64,000 bases of DNA from Candidatus Villigracilaceae bacterium (GCA_026645935.1 JAPKMP010000004.1:153249-217248), one strand, 5' to 3'; positions 1-8,381 are shown, counted from the first letter of the stretch. A program made the numbers and translations. Notes: generated by a model from the sequence alone, not told the origin.

Positions 1-1459
1 CCACGTTTGGGTCGGCTTTGCCTTTTGTCGCCCTCGCCACCTGACCCATGAACCACTGGAACAAGGTCTCTTTGCCTGCGTTGTACTCGTCCACTTCTTT
101 GGGGTTGTCGTTGAGGATCTTTGTCACGATCTCTTGAATGGCATCTACATCGGTCATCTGCAAGAGATTCTTTTCTTTGACGATCTGCGCCGGGTCGCCG
201 CCGTTCTTGAAGAGTTCGGTCAGCACGGTCTTGCCTGCGCTCGCGCCGATGGTCTTGTCGGTCACCATGTCGATCAGTTTGGCAAGCGTTTCGGGCGCGA
301 GGGTCACATCGTCTATGCTCAAGCCTGAGTCATTCAAGTAACGCATGAACTCGCCCGCGATCCACGAGTGGATTGTCTTGGCGGGGCTTTTCGAATTCGC
401 GACGACGCTCTCGAAGTAGTTGGCGAGAGTCCGCTCGGAGGTGAGGAAACGCGCCTCGGACGGAGTCAAGCCAAAGTCCGAAATGAAGCGGGCGGTCTTT
501 GCTTCCGGCAGTTCGGGCAGTTGACTCCGAATCGACTCGATCCATGCATCCGATAATTGAAGGGGAGGAAGATCAGGCTCGGGGAAATAGCGATAGTCGT
601 GCGCCTCTTCCTTCGACCGTTGACTGGTCGTCACGCCCCGCACATCGTCCCAGCCGAGAGTTTCCTGCACGACCGTGCCGCCTTCTTCATAAATTTTGAT
701 CTGGCGTTCGATCTCATATTGCGAAGCCCGGACGAGCGCACGGAAGCTGTTGAGATTTTTTATTTCTGTGCGCGTGCGAAATTCATCGCTACCGACGGGG
801 CGTACAGAAATGTTCGCCTCGAAACGCAGCACACCTTTTTCCATATCGCCAGAGTTCACGCCGAGGTAACGCAAAATCGCGCGGACTTTCGTGGCGTAAT
901 CGAGCGCGGCTTCGACGGAGCGCATATCTGGCTCGGAGACGATCTCAAGCAACGGGACGCCCGCGCGGTTGAAATCGACCAGCGCATAATTTTTTTCGTG
1001 CGATAGTTTGGCGGTGTCCTCTTCGATGTGAACGCGGCGAACGCGAACCCTCATCCCCAGCCCTTCTCCCGGGGGGAGAAGGGAGCCAGAGTCCCCCTCT
1101 CCCTTTGGGAGAGGGGTTAGGGGTGAGGGCGAAATGTCCATCCAACCCTTCTCGCAAATCGGAAGTTCATACTGCGAGATCTGATAGCCTTTGGGCAGGT
1201 CGGGGTAATAATAATTTTTACGGGCAAAGGTGTTGTGCTTGTTGATGGAGCAGTTCAACGCGAGACCAACCAACGCGGCAAGTTCTGTCGCTTTTTTGTT
1301 GACGACGGGCATAGCCCCAGGTAAACCTGTGCATGTGGGGCAGATGTTTGTGTTCGGCTCAGGCGCGGAAGCATAATCCGCAGAACAGCCGCAGAACATT
1401 TTGGATTTGGTGAGCAGTTCGCCGTGAATTTCAAGTCCGATGATGGGTTCGTATTTCAT
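1..1459 (-). CDS. gatB: Asp-tRNA(Asn)/Glu-tRNA(Gln) amidotransferase subunit B (runs off left edge)
   Basis: GatB is the kinase/transamidase subunit of GatCAB, which converts Asp-tRNA(Asn) and/or Glu-tRNA(Gln) to the amidated form using ammonia from GatA. The frame is open from ATG 1459 to the window edge (486 codons, near full length). Visible family signatures are the N-terminal [10 protein letters not shown], a CGC...CPTC zinc-type cysteine set near residues 22-43, and [16 protein letters not shown]. About 27 residues (roughly 111-137) between GWMDIS and VRRVHIEED come from an inserted palindromic repeat (1048-1129) that keeps the frame. gatB is separated from gatC/gatA by the oppositely oriented DinB gene, so it probably has its own promoter. 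The identification is secure; the C-terminus is cut by the window edge. Confidence 0.95.
   Translation of the reverse strand, partial: MKYEPIIGLEIHGELLTKSKMFCGCSADYASAPEPNTNICPTCTGLPGAMPVVNKKATELAALVGLALNCSINKHNTFARKNYYYPDLPKGYQISQYELPICEKGWMDISPSPLTPLPKGEGDSGSLLPPGEGLGMRVRVRRVHIEEDTAKLSHEKNYALVDFNRAGVPLLEIVSEPDMRSVEAALDYATKVRAILRYLGVNSGDMEKGVLRFEANISVRPVGSDEFRTRTEIKNLNSFRALVRASQYEIERQIKIYEEGGTVVQETLGWDDVRGVTTSQRSKEEAHDYRYFPEPDLPPLQLSDAWIESIRSQLPELPEAKTARFISDFGLTPSEARFLTSERTLANYFESVVANSKSPAKTIHSWIAGEFMRYLNDSGLSIDDVTLAPETLAKLIDMVTDKTIGASAGKTVLTELFKNGGDPAQIVKEKNLLQMTDVDAIQEIVTKILNDNPKEVDEYNAGKETLFQWFMGQVARATKGKADPNV
1048..1129. repeat. Palindromic repeat (CCCTCTCC / GGGTGAGGG family) inside gatB
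   Basis: The 82-bp segment consists of two nested inverted repeats: CCCTTCTCCC facing GGGAGAAGGG, and CCCCCTCTCCC facing GGGAGAGGGG. Its outer ends read ccctcatcccc and gggtgaggg. It is translated as a Pro/Gly/Leu-rich stretch in gatB without a stop or frameshift. Related sequences occur at 19040-19089 and around 34800-34857. Confidence 0.8.
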
Positions 1460-1506
1460 GGTTTGTTAGTCTCGCAATTTGCAGTTTATAAATAGAACAC
1501 TCGTGC

Positions 1507-1512
1507 TATAAT
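1507..1512 (+). promoter_or_regulatory. -10 box of the DinB gene
   Basis: TATAAT preceded by TGC two bases upstream (extended -10 type) lies 31 nt before the chosen ATG. No convincing -35 is seen at 16-18 bp spacing. Confidence 0.5.
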
Positions 1513-1543
1513 GTTTTTCAGTCACATCTCAAGGAGTAACTTT

Positions 1544-2032
1544 ATGAATGCAGATGCCTTTCGTCATTTTTATAACTATCACTTCGCCGAGAACCGCAAG
1601 GTCTGGGAGTATGTCGCTTCGCTGACCTTCGAACAGTTCGCGCAACCTGTGTATTATTCGCGTGGCTCGGTTCGGGAACAGATCATCCATCTCATTGACG
1701 CTGAACAGGTTTGGTTCTGTGAACTGCGTGACGTTATGCCTTCGGATCCGCTGCCTGCTTCCGACACGGATGACCGAGATGCCATCCGTGTATATTGGGA
1801 TACCGTTGAACAAAATATCCGTTTCTATCTCACTGAGCTACGTGACGATATGTTGTTTACCAAGCCGATCAAAGAACCAGAAGAGGATCAAGTCCTTGCC
1901 GTGTGGCAGGTACTTCTCCATGTGGCTAATCATGCCACCGATCATCGCGCGCAACTGCTGCGCGCCTTGCACGATCTGGGCGTGGACACGAAATCTCAGG
2001 ATTACATTTTTTACGCGTACGATCATCCGTGA
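1544..2032 (+). CDS. DinB-family protein
   Basis: The 162-residue protein is a DinB/DUF664-type four-helix bundle, a fold that binds a metal with three histidines; many members are thiol-dependent transferases or have no known function. Histidines expected for the metal site are visible in IIHLIDAE (about residue 48) and in HVANHATDHRAQLL (about residues 130-143). I chose ATG 1544 because AAGGAG sits 8 nt upstream; the in-frame ATG at 1511 lies inside the -10 box. The gene is alone, pointing against its gat neighbours. The exact substrate cannot be inferred. Confidence 0.85.
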   Translation: MNADAFRHFYNYHFAENRKVWEYVASLTFEQFAQPVYYSRGSVREQIIHLIDAEQVWFCELRDVMPSDPLPASDTDDRDAIRVYWDTVEQNIRFYLTELRDDMLFTKPIKEPEEDQVLAVWQVLLHVANHATDHRAQLLRALHDLGVDTKSQDYIFYAYDHP

Positions 2033-2112
2033 CCATCGACGATTGACGGTGGACGATGGGTAAAGTTAAAAGTCGAAGGCCTATGGTCAATCGTCCGTCA
2101 TCCATCGTCGTA
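2033..2112. repeat. Intergenic inverted repeat (gacgattgac family)
   Basis: GACGATTGAC at 2038-2047 is answered by GTCAATCGTC at 2086-2095, and ccatcg/cgatgg words recur around them. It lies between the convergent DinB and EamA genes and may act as a bidirectional terminator. The same words recur after smc (26231-26262) and in the displaced smc tail (28319-28348). Confidence 0.65.
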
Positions 2113-2140
2113 AAGTCAGTTGTGCTTGCTCCAATTCGTT

Positions 2141-3010
2141 TTATAAACCTGTAACCACGATTCCGACAACTGCCGTGGCTACGCCAATTCCTTGTGTTTT
2201 GGTGATTCTTTCTTTAAGGAAAATGATCGCCAATGCAATTGTGACTATTGACAGGGCGGAGGCGATGGGAGTGATCAAGATTGCGTCTCCGATGGTCAAG
2301 CCGTAGTTGACAACGGCGACTGCGCCCGCTTCGATCACGCCCATGATGAAGATGGCGGCTGCGGTTTTTCCAGCGGTGCCTGCCAGACCCATTCCGCGTT
2401 TTGAAAGTGCGAAAAAGAACAGCATAAAAACAACGATGCCCAACTTGATCAATGCCGTGCTGACCAGCCAGCCGACCTGCTCCACGATGATCTCGCTGAC
2501 ATTCCAGTAAATGCCGAAGAAGAAGGCTCCCGCAATGGCTTCCCTGACTCCTGAAGAGAGTTGAAACTTTCGCCCTTGAATTTCGCTCCAGTTCAGGGAG
2601 GCGAGCGTCACGCCTGCCAGAATCATCAAGACGCCGACTGTTTGGGTGGCGGAGAGGCGCTGTCCCATGAAGGTGAAGGCAAAAAACATGGTAAATACTG
2701 CCCACAAGTTCATGGTGGCGGCAACAATGGACATGTTGCCAACCTCAAAGCCTTTGAAGAAGAACAGATAACCAGCCGAGTAAAGAAGCGCTGCGACGGG
2801 GAACAGGAAAATCACACCTGAAGGGATGTCCATGCTGAGGGATACGAATATGGCGAGCAATAGCATCGATGCCAACCCTGCCAACTGTGACCAGAAAAAC
2901 GATTTGTAAGGTCCGATCTGCTTGGCGAAGACGCCGCCCAGAAAATCATACAGTCCCCACCCGAACATGCCTGTTATGCCCGACAAGATGCTGATGATCG
3001 TGATGCTCAT
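2141..3010 (-). CDS. EamA/DMT-superfamily transporter
   Basis: This 289-residue protein is almost entirely hydrophobic, with about ten predicted membrane segments in two internally similar halves (the second starts near residue 150). That is the usual EamA/drug-metabolite transporter layout, for export of small metabolites across the inner membrane. The C-terminal half has the family-like stretch ITPIASALSIVTIALAIIFL near residues 245-264. Its ATG overlaps the gatA stop codon as ATGA, so it is probably translationally coupled to gatA. The substrate is unknown. Confidence 0.85.
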   Translation of the reverse strand: MSITIISILSGITGMFGWGLYDFLGGVFAKQIGPYKSFFWSQLAGLASMLLLAIFVSLSMDIPSGVIFLFPVAALLYSAGYLFFFKGFEVGNMSIVAATMNLWAVFTMFFAFTFMGQRLSATQTVGVLMILAGVTLASLNWSEIQGRKFQLSSGVREAIAGAFFFGIYWNVSEIIVEQVGWLVSTALIKLGIVVFMLFFFALSKRGMGLAGTAGKTAAAIFIMGVIEAGAVAVVNYGLTIGDAILITPIASALSIVTIALAIIFLKERITKTQGIGVATAVVGIVVTGL

Positions 3011-4467
3011 AGGTTTGGTTGCCGCTTATGCCAATCGGTCACTTGCTGGTAGGCGTGCGCGACTTGGAACAGAGTTGCCTCATCCAAGTGCTTGCCGATG
3101 AGTTGCATACCGACGGGCATGTTGTCTGAGAAGCCAGCGGGGAGTGCGAGGGCAGGGACGCCAGCGGGATTCGTCGCAACGACGTAAATATCGGAGAGGT
3201 ACATTTCGAGCGGGTCGCTGGTCTTCTCGCCAAGTTTGAACGCCGTAGTGGGACAGGTCGGGGCGAGGAGAATGTCAACTTTGGAAAAAGCAGTTTCAAA
3301 GTCCCGACGAAGAAGCGTACGCACTTTTTGTGCTTTCAAGTAATACGCGTCGTAATATCCAGCCGAGAGAGCATACGCACCAAGCATGATTCGGCGCTTG
3401 ACTTCATCCCCAAAACCTTCGTGGCGAGTCTTGAGATAGATGTCGATGACATCCTTCGCACCATCCGAAACGGAGAGACCAAAGCGCGTGCCGTCCATGC
3501 GGGCGAGGTTGGAACTGGCTTCTGCAAAGAGCAGGAGATAATAAACGGGCAAGCCGTATTTGGTGTGGGGGAGCGAGACTTCGTGAATCTCCATGCCGAG
3601 TTTTTCGTAGGTGCGAATGGCTTCCTGCAGCGCGGACTCAACGCCCGCTTCCATACCTGCCACGAAATATTCTTTCGGGATGCCGAGCTTCATTCCCTTG
3701 ACGGGTTTGTTGATATTTGCGGTGTAGTTGGGGACTGGCGATTGGTATGTAGTGCTGTCATGCGGGTCGTGACCTGCAATGTGTTCAAGGACGGTTGCAC
3801 AGTCGTAGGCATTGCGGGCCATGGGACCGATGGAGTCAAATGATGAGACTAAGGCGATAAGTCCATAACGCGAGACTCGTCCATAGGTGGGCTTGATACC
3901 TGTCACGTTGCAAAAACCCGCGGGCATGCGAACGGAGCCGCCTGTGTCTTCGCCGATGGTGAAGGTGGCAAGACTTGCCGACATCGCCGCGGCGGAACCT
4001 CCGCTTGAACCACCAGGGACGCGATCCAAATCCCAAGGGTTGTGGGTGTTGAAGAACGCGGAGTTTTCGCACGAGGAGCCCATGCCGAACTCGTCCATGT
4101 TGGTCTTGCCGACGAGAACTGCGCCAGAATCAGCGAGTTTGTTCGTGACGGTGGAGTTATACTGTGGGATGTAGTTCTCGAGAATCTTCGAGGAGCAAGT
4201 AGTGCGGACTCCGCGCGTGGAGATGCAGTCCTTCATTGAGAAGGGTATGCCGGTCAGTGGGGTGACGTTTTCGCCTTTGGCAATGCGCTCATCGGCATTC
4301 CTGGCTTGTTCGAGCGCGAGTTCATCCGTGACCGTAACATAGGACTTGACCTTCTTGTCCACTTCATGGATGCGGTTAAGCATGGCTTGCGTCAGTTCGA
4401 CGGAGGAGATTTTCCTGGTGGTGAGAAGTTCGTGAGCTTCTCGGATGGTGAGGTTGTGTAGTTGCAT
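3007..4467 (-). CDS. gatA: Asp-tRNA(Asn)/Glu-tRNA(Gln) amidotransferase subunit A
   Basis: GatA is the glutaminase subunit of GatCAB; it releases ammonia from glutamine and channels it to GatB. The 486-residue protein has the complete amidase signature with a Ser-cisSer-Lys triad: Lys in PFSMKDCIS, Ser in PGGSSGGSAAA and the nucleophilic Ser in DTGGSVRMPAG, followed by GIKPTYGRVSRYG. I start at ATG 4467 (MQLHNLTIREAHELL), the normal N-terminus of the family; the 18 codons upstream are translated from an attaccaatt repeat. The gene follows gatC by 54 nt and ends in a 4-nt overlap with the EamA gene. Confidence 0.97.
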   Translation of the reverse strand: MQLHNLTIREAHELLTTRKISSVELTQAMLNRIHEVDKKVKSYVTVTDELALEQARNADERIAKGENVTPLTGIPFSMKDCISTRGVRTTCSSKILENYIPQYNSTVTNKLADSGAVLVGKTNMDEFGMGSSCENSAFFNTHNPWDLDRVPGGSSGGSAAAMSASLATFTIGEDTGGSVRMPAGFCNVTGIKPTYGRVSRYGLIALVSSFDSIGPMARNAYDCATVLEHIAGHDPHDSTTYQSPVPNYTANINKPVKGMKLGIPKEYFVAGMEAGVESALQEAIRTYEKLGMEIHEVSLPHTKYGLPVYYLLLFAEASSNLARMDGTRFGLSVSDGAKDVIDIYLKTRHEGFGDEVKRRIMLGAYALSAGYYDAYYLKAQKVRTLLRRDFETAFSKVDILLAPTCPTTAFKLGEKTSDPLEMYLSDIYVVATNPAGVPALALPAGFSDNMPVGMQLIGKHLDEATLFQVAHAYQQVTDWHKRQPNL

Positions 4468-4477
4468 GGCGCAAAAT

Positions 4478-4525
4478 AATTGGTAATTGGGGATTGGTAA
4501 ATGGTAATTACCATTTACCAATTAC
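4478..4525. repeat. attaccaatt palindromic repeat between gatC and gatA
   Basis: ATTGGTAAATGGTAATTACC runs into TACCATTTACCAATTAC, giving a near-perfect palindrome that also covers the last codon of gatC. Related copies lie at 18783-18807 (inside the heparinase gene), 22529-22590 (rnc-smc gap) and about 47123-47140. Confidence 0.75.
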
Positions 4526-4824
4526 TGTTCTTCCCCTAACACAGTAGGCACTTTGACATACCCGCGCTCTGAATTTGGCGCGTTCTTGAGGAATTCTTCG
4601 CGGCTCATGGACGGTTTAACTTCGTCTTCGCGCAGCACGTTTTCGGCGTTGGCGATATCCGAAGCGGGCGGGATGTTTTCCGTATCCACTTCGTTAAGCA
4701 TGTTGAAGTAGTCAATAATGGAAGAAAATTGTCCGCTGAATTTTTGCGCTTCCTCTTCGGAGATTCCGAGGCGAACGAGAAATGCGACGTGCTTGACGGT
4801 ATTGGTATCGATGGTTTGGGTCAT
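4522..4824 (-). CDS. gatC: Asp-tRNA(Asn)/Glu-tRNA(Gln) amidotransferase subunit C
   Basis: GatC is the small subunit that ties GatA to GatB. The 100-residue protein shows the typical pattern VKHVAFLVRLGISEEE near the start, FSSIIDYFNMLNEVDTENIPP in the middle (the helix and belt that wrap GatA) and LREDEVKPSMSREEFL near the end. It is directly upstream of gatA and shares the strand of aspS and dapB, which suggests one long unit aspS to EamA. The attaccaatt repeat begins at its 3' end. Confidence 0.95.
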   Translation of the reverse strand: MTQTIDTNTVKHVAFLVRLGISEEEAQKFSGQFSSIIDYFNMLNEVDTENIPPASDIANAENVLREDEVKPSMSREEFLKNAPNSERGYVKVPTVLGEEQ

Positions 4825-4836
4825 AAATCCTCTTTA

Positions 4837-4912
4837 CCATGAAGTGTCACAAAGCAACACGAAGGAAAAGATTTAAGGACTTTGTGCATGTTCGTGACTC
4901 TTTGTGGTGAAT
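4837..4912. repeat. Intergenic inverted repeat (cacgaag / ctttgtg family)
   Basis: Words such as accatgaagtgtcacaaag on one side and ctttgtgcatgttcgtgact, ctttgtggt on the other make an imperfect palindrome between dapB and gatC. A second copy lies at 10275-10342. It could hold a processing or partial termination signal inside the operon. Confidence 0.6.
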
Positions 4913-4918
4913 TGCTTT

Positions 4919-5728
4919 CTACGTCTCAAAGTTCAACACACTATCCAATCCGCGGCGCAGACCGACAAACGAACTGACTTTGCGGATTGCCAATAAAGAA
5001 CCATCCACATAAGGCTGGGCGCTGGTCCCTGAATCGTGACGGAGGGTCAGCCGTTGGTCGGGCATACCGAAGATGACTTCAGCCGAAATGGTGTAACTGG
5101 GCAATCGTAGGGAGTGTACCTGCGAACCGCTCATCCGTGCACCGCGCGTCTCTTTGACGCCTTGTGTTTCTTCCAAGAGCACGGTCAGCTCCGAAGAGCG
5201 GACTTTTGACAGCCGATTCGCCAACTCACGCACCGTTCCGCTGGGGGAGTCCTTTTTGCCATCGCTGGCGTAGTCAATGATCTCCCATTGCGGGATGAAA
5301 CGCGCCGCAATCTCGGCGAACTTTTGAAGCAGGACAACGGTCAAGGCAAAGTTGCCGACAGCCAGAACGCCGCGCTGAGATTTGTCAGCGGAAAATGCAA
5401 TTTCGGTGTAGTCTTCGTCCGTCAATCCCGATGTGCCAACCACGACATGCGCTCCGTGCTGCAAGGCGCTCAACACGTTTAATTTCGCCACATCCGGCTT
5501 TGTGAATTCAAAGAACACATCACACGGTTGAGCTTCCAATGCTTCCTGTGCCGTTGCATAAATGGGGCAGGCCAAACTTGACTCGTTCAACGCTTCGCCA
5601 AGCGTCTTGCCAGCATGGGTGCGTGAAACCGCAGAGATCAGCACAATGTCATCTGATTTTGCAATTGTTCTGGCAACCGCAGACCCCGCCCAACCTGTAG
5701 CGCCAGCAAGACAAACTCGAATGGTCAT
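4919..5728 (-). CDS. dapB: 4-hydroxy-tetrahydrodipicolinate reductase-like protein
   Basis: DapB reduces the cyclic product of DapA with NAD(P)H in lysine and diaminopimelate synthesis. The 269-residue protein has the dinucleotide motif GATGWAGSAV (residues 9-18), FFEFTKPD and GTSGLTDED, and the signature KKDSPSGT (158-165). Lys158 and Asp160 match the catalytic Lys and the conserved Asp of E. coli DapB. The His-His pair expected in front (E. coli H159/H160) is Ala154-Ser155 here, so this may be a divergent DapB or a related reductase. Its ATG overlaps the stop of the toxin-like gene (ATGA). Confidence 0.8.
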   Translation of the reverse strand: MTIRVCLAGATGWAGSAVARTIAKSDDIVLISAVSRTHAGKTLGEALNESSLACPIYATAQEALEAQPCDVFFEFTKPDVAKLNVLSALQHGAHVVVGTSGLTDEDYTEIAFSADKSQRGVLAVGNFALTVVLLQKFAEIAARFIPQWEIIDYASDGKKDSPSGTVRELANRLSKVRSSELTVLLEETQGVKETRGARMSGSQVHSLRLPSYTISAEVIFGMPDQRLTLRHDSGTSAQPYVDGSLLAIRKVSSFVGLRRGLDSVLNFET

Positions 5729-6090
5729 AAATATGCTTCCTTCTCGTGATGTTGGGTCATGACCTGTAAAAAACGCAAACCAGCCAGCACTTGCTGAATC
5801 CTTTGCTCGGTCAATGTCCCGATATATTCACCTAATAGTATTTCGTCCACTGTATTGACTTGTGACGCAACGATGACACTTTGTTTTGGAAGACCAGCTT
5901 CACCTTTATCGAGCAGCACATTGCCAGGGTCTTTGGCGCGCTTTAGGTTTGTAGTCAAAGCACAAACGGTCACTTTATTTTGTACGTTGACCTGAATGAC
6001 AACATGCGGATGAATGTGATCGGATTCAATCCCGTTTGTTTTATTTGGTGTGATCCAAAACACATCACCTTGTTTGGCGCTCATTAACAC
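5725..6090 (-). CDS. PemK/MazF-family toxin-like endoribonuclease
   Basis: The 121-residue protein has the PemK/MazF fold signature: QGDVFWITPN at the start, then HPHVVIQVN, TVCALTTNL and a SVIVASQVNTVDEILLGEYIGTL segment that matches the usual 'toxin beta-sheet, then helix' order. Family members cut mRNA at short motifs. ATG 6090 is used, with an alternative ATG at 6084. It follows a small protein gene by 5 nt and overlaps dapB, so it sits in the middle of the aspS-dapB unit. The usual AbrB- or RHH-type antitoxin is missing next to it. Confidence 0.8.
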   Translation of the reverse strand: MLMSAKQGDVFWITPNKTNGIESDHIHPHVVIQVNVQNKVTVCALTTNLKRAKDPGNVLLDKGEAGLPKQSVIVASQVNTVDEILLGEYIGTLTEQRIQQVLAGLRFLQVMTQHHEKEAYL

Positions 6091-6095
6091 ATTGC

Positions 6096-6317
6096 CTAAC
6101 TTTTTGATTGTGCTTTCCGTTGCTCATCGTTCTCTTCCAACTGTTTGCGTATCCAGCGCATCAGATTGATCGCCTTGTGCTCGGGCTTGAAATAAGCGCC
6201 AACTGTTTCTTCGAATGGAACAGGAAAACGAAAACCATCGACGTCATACCACAGCGCTCCGTCGGTGCAGTATACAAACTTCGCTGTTTTATTGACGATC
6301 AATTCTTTTATGTTCAT
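6096..6317 (-). CDS. Small conserved protein, candidate partner of the PemK-like toxin
   Basis: This is a 73-residue, soluble, mixed-charge protein with core words TAKFVYCTDGALWYDVDGF, FPVPFEETVGAYF and INLMRWIRKQLEEN. I recognise the pattern as a small conserved family, with no named function I can assign, that is often found before PemK-type genes. The spacing of 5 nt to the toxin gene supports an antitoxin role, which is inference. AAGGAAAGG lies upstream of the ATG, 26 nt after the aspS stop codon. Confidence 0.7.
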   Translation of the reverse strand: MNIKELIVNKTAKFVYCTDGALWYDVDGFRFPVPFEETVGAYFKPEHKAINLMRWIRKQLEENDEQRKAQSKS

Positions 6318-6342
6318 GGTTTCCTTTCCTTTCTTTTTTATC

Positions 6343-8106
6343 CTAACTAAATTTGATATGTAGTTCTTTCAACTGCTTCGGCTCTACCTCAGACGGAGCA
6401 TCCGCCATCACGTCGCGTCCATTCTGGTTCTTCGGGAAGGCGATCACTTCGCGGATGTTCGGTTCGTCCGCCAGCAGCATCACGAGCCGGTCAATACCGG
6501 GAGCCATGCCGCCGTGCGGGGGAGCGCCATACTCGAACGCCTCCAGCATGTGACCGAATTTCTTCTGAATGTCCTCATCGCTCAAGCCGAGCAACTGGAA
6601 CATCTTCATCTGAATATCGCGGCGGTGAATACGGATCGAGCCTGAGGCGGTCTCATATCCGTTACACACCATGTCATATGCATCCGAAAGCACCGCGCCA
6701 GGATCGGTATCGAACTTCGGCAGGTCTTCCATCTTCGGCATCGTGAACGGATGATGTTCCGACTCCCATGTTTGCGTTTCTTCATTGAACGCAAAGAACG
6801 GGAAGTCCACCACCCACGCGAAAGCCATCATATTTTTATCTGCCAAATCCAACTTATCGCGGAACCACAAGCGCAGTCCGCCGAGAGTTTTATTTGCAAT
6901 AGCTCGAGCATCAGAAGCGAAGACGATCAGATCGCCGACTCCTGTTCCCGTTTTTTCTTTCAACGCTGCCAGTTCTTCCTCCTTAAAGAACTTTGCCGCG
7001 CTTCCTTTCACGCCCTCGGCTGTTACCGCCAAATAGGGCATTCCCTTCGCCCCAAACGACTTCGCCACTTCTGTGAGCGCATCGAGCTCCTTGCGAGACA
7101 TCTCCGCAGACTTGGGCGCGACGATGCACTTGATCACGCCACCCGCCTCCAACGCGGACTGGAAGACCTTGAACTCGCTCTTCGCCAAAATATCGGTGAC
7201 GTCGATCAACTCCATGCCGAAGCGCAGGTCGGGCTTGTCTGTGCCGAAGCGTTCAAGCACTTCTTTATAAGAGAACTTGGGCCACGGCGAAGAAAACAAC
7301 TTCTTATGAGGCGCTACTTCTGGCAGCATCGCTGTGAACAGACCTTCGACCAGATCCAACACATCGTCGCGTTGCACGAAAGACATCTCAAGGTCTAGCT
7401 GTGTGAATTCGGGCTGACGGTCGCCGCGCAGATCTTCGTCACGGAAGCAGCGCGCGATCTGGAAGTATCTGTCCATGCCTGCCACCATCAGCAATTGCTT
7501 CAACTGCTGGGGCGACTGGGGCAATGCGTAGAACTGACCCGGGTAAATGCGGGAAGGGACGAGGTAATCGCGCGCGCCTTCGGGAGTCGCTTTGAACATG
7601 ATCGGCGTTTCGATCTCAATGAAGCCTTTTTCATCAAGATAGTCGCGCATGTACTTGACGATCTTATGCCTCAGCACCATATTCCTGGTCAGGCGTTCAC
7701 GGCGCAGGTCAATGTAACGATATTTCAAACGCATGTTCTCGTCAGGCAGGTCATTGTCGGTATTGACCATGAACGGCGGAGTCCTGGATGGGTTGAGTAC
7801 GATCACATTCCTGGCAATGACTTCTACTTCGCCCGTTTCCATTTTTGGATTTTCCATCCCTTCAGGGCGTTTTTGTGCCACGCCTTCGATCTGCAAAACC
7901 CACTCATTGCGCACATCTGCAACGAGATCGAGCATTTCTGTGGGCAGATCGGGATTGATGGTGACCTGAACAATGCCTGCGCGGTCACGCAGGTCAAAGA
8001 ATGCCACCCCACCGTGATCGCGGCGTCGATTTACCCAGCCTGCAAGTGTGACGGTCTGCCCGGCATGGCTGGCTCTTAATTCTCCACAAAGATGAGTTCT
8101 GTACAT
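6343..8106 (-). CDS. aspS: Aspartyl-tRNA synthetase, predicted non-discriminating
   Basis: AspRS charges tRNA(Asp), and in its relaxed form also tRNA(Asn), with aspartate. The 587-residue protein is the bacterial type: an OB-fold anticodon domain (about 1-105), class II motif 2 [18 protein letters not shown], a GAD insertion in the middle, and motif 3 [13 protein letters not shown] near the end. His31 (RRRDHGG) and Gly83 (KRPEGMEN) correspond to the pair reported in the Pseudomonas aeruginosa non-discriminating enzyme, where E. coli has Leu and Lys. With GatCAB encoded downstream this fits Asn-tRNA synthesis by transamidation. GGAGG lies before the ATG. Expression is probably controlled by the attenuator at 8221-8390. 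Confidence 0.97.
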   Translation of the reverse strand: MYRTHLCGELRASHAGQTVTLAGWVNRRRDHGGVAFFDLRDRAGIVQVTINPDLPTEMLDLVADVRNEWVLQIEGVAQKRPEGMENPKMETGEVEVIARNVIVLNPSRTPPFMVNTDNDLPDENMRLKYRYIDLRRERLTRNMVLRHKIVKYMRDYLDEKGFIEIETPIMFKATPEGARDYLVPSRIYPGQFYALPQSPQQLKQLLMVAGMDRYFQIARCFRDEDLRGDRQPEFTQLDLEMSFVQRDDVLDLVEGLFTAMLPEVAPHKKLFSSPWPKFSYKEVLERFGTDKPDLRFGMELIDVTDILAKSEFKVFQSALEAGGVIKCIVAPKSAEMSRKELDALTEVAKSFGAKGMPYLAVTAEGVKGSAAKFFKEEELAALKEKTGTGVGDLIVFASDARAIANKTLGGLRLWFRDKLDLADKNMMAFAWVVDFPFFAFNEETQTWESEHHPFTMPKMEDLPKFDTDPGAVLSDAYDMVCNGYETASGSIRIHRRDIQMKMFQLLGLSDEDIQKKFGHMLEAFEYGAPPHGGMAPGIDRLVMLLADEPNIREVIAFPKNQNGRDVMADAPSEVEPKQLKELHIKFS

Positions 8107-8129
8107 ACTTGCGCCTCCGAAAGGATTAT

Positions 8130-8214
8130 GTCATTGCGAGCAGGAGCGGGACGGGGCAATCTCAAGATCGACGGGGAGATTGCTTCGAGCGGAATTGTGC
8201 CGCTCTCGCAAATA
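8130..8214. repeat. gtcattgcgag palindromic repeat in the aspS leader
   Basis: GTCATTGCGAG at one end and CTCGCA at the other enclose gcaatctc / gagattgc, giving an imperfect hairpin of about 85 bp. It lies between the attenuator terminator and the aspS ribosome-binding site. Sister copies: 30145-30224, 34312-34427, 59834-59944, and a variant at 39205-39289. Confidence 0.85.
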
Positions 8215-8220
8215 ACATGG

Positions 8221-8263
8221 AATAGATAAAATAAATCGCCCTGCGCTTCTGCGTCGGGCGATT
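8221..8263 (-). terminator. Rho-independent attenuator terminator upstream of aspS
   Basis: On the minus strand AATCGCCC (8263-8256) pairs with GGGCGATT (8241-8234). An inner CGC/GCG with an AGAA loop extends the stem, and TATTTTAT follows directly. The stem is perfect over 8 bp. It lies 26 nt after the leader-peptide stop codon and 115 nt before aspS. Confidence 0.85.
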
Positions 8264-8346
8264 GGCTTGACTTGATTTGCTTTGTCAACTAGCAAGGCTT
8301 CGCCCAACGATAGGGTAGATCGTCATTATCATTATTATTATCGTTG
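8252..8346 (-). promoter_or_regulatory. Transcription attenuator with alternative 1:2 / 2:3 pairing
   Basis: Region 1 CAACGATA (8346-8339) is perfectly complementary to the start of region 2 TATCGTTG (8312-8305). Region 2 CGTTGGGCGA (8309-8300) pairs over 10 bp, with one G-U, with region 3 TCGCCCGACG (8261-8252), which is the 5' arm of the terminator. Region 1 overlaps the first Asn/Asp codons of the leader peptide. A ribosome stalled there would mask region 1, free region 2 to form the 2:3 antiterminator and permit aspS transcription. Without stalling, 1:2 and the terminator form. This is the trp/his-type leader logic; the pairings are seen, the regulation is inferred. Confidence 0.8.
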
Positions 8347-8372
8347 TTGGCAAAGTGGATCGGGTGCTGCAT
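8289..8372 (-). CDS. Asn/Asp-rich leader peptide of the aspS operon
   Basis: A 27-codon ORF starts with ATG 8372 and ends with TAG 8289. Residues 9-18 are N-N-D-N-N-N-D-N-D-D: six Asn and four Asp codons in a row, directly before the segment that forms the alternative stems. No other cluster of this type is seen near. There is no ribosome-binding site; the extended -10 box at 8382-8390 would place the transcript start only a few nt before the ATG, so translation would be leaderless. Both amino acids are products of the downstream AspRS/GatCAB route, which supports a sensing role. The ORF is too short for standard gene finders. Confidence 0.8.
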   Translation of the reverse strand: MQHPIHFANNDNNNDNDDLPYRWAKPC

Positions 8373-8381
8373 CGTGGCGGG

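Noticed and set aside
8300..8309. GTTGGGC word as a recombination core site
   Set aside because: It is part of the aspS leader peptide and explained by its pairing with the terminator arm.
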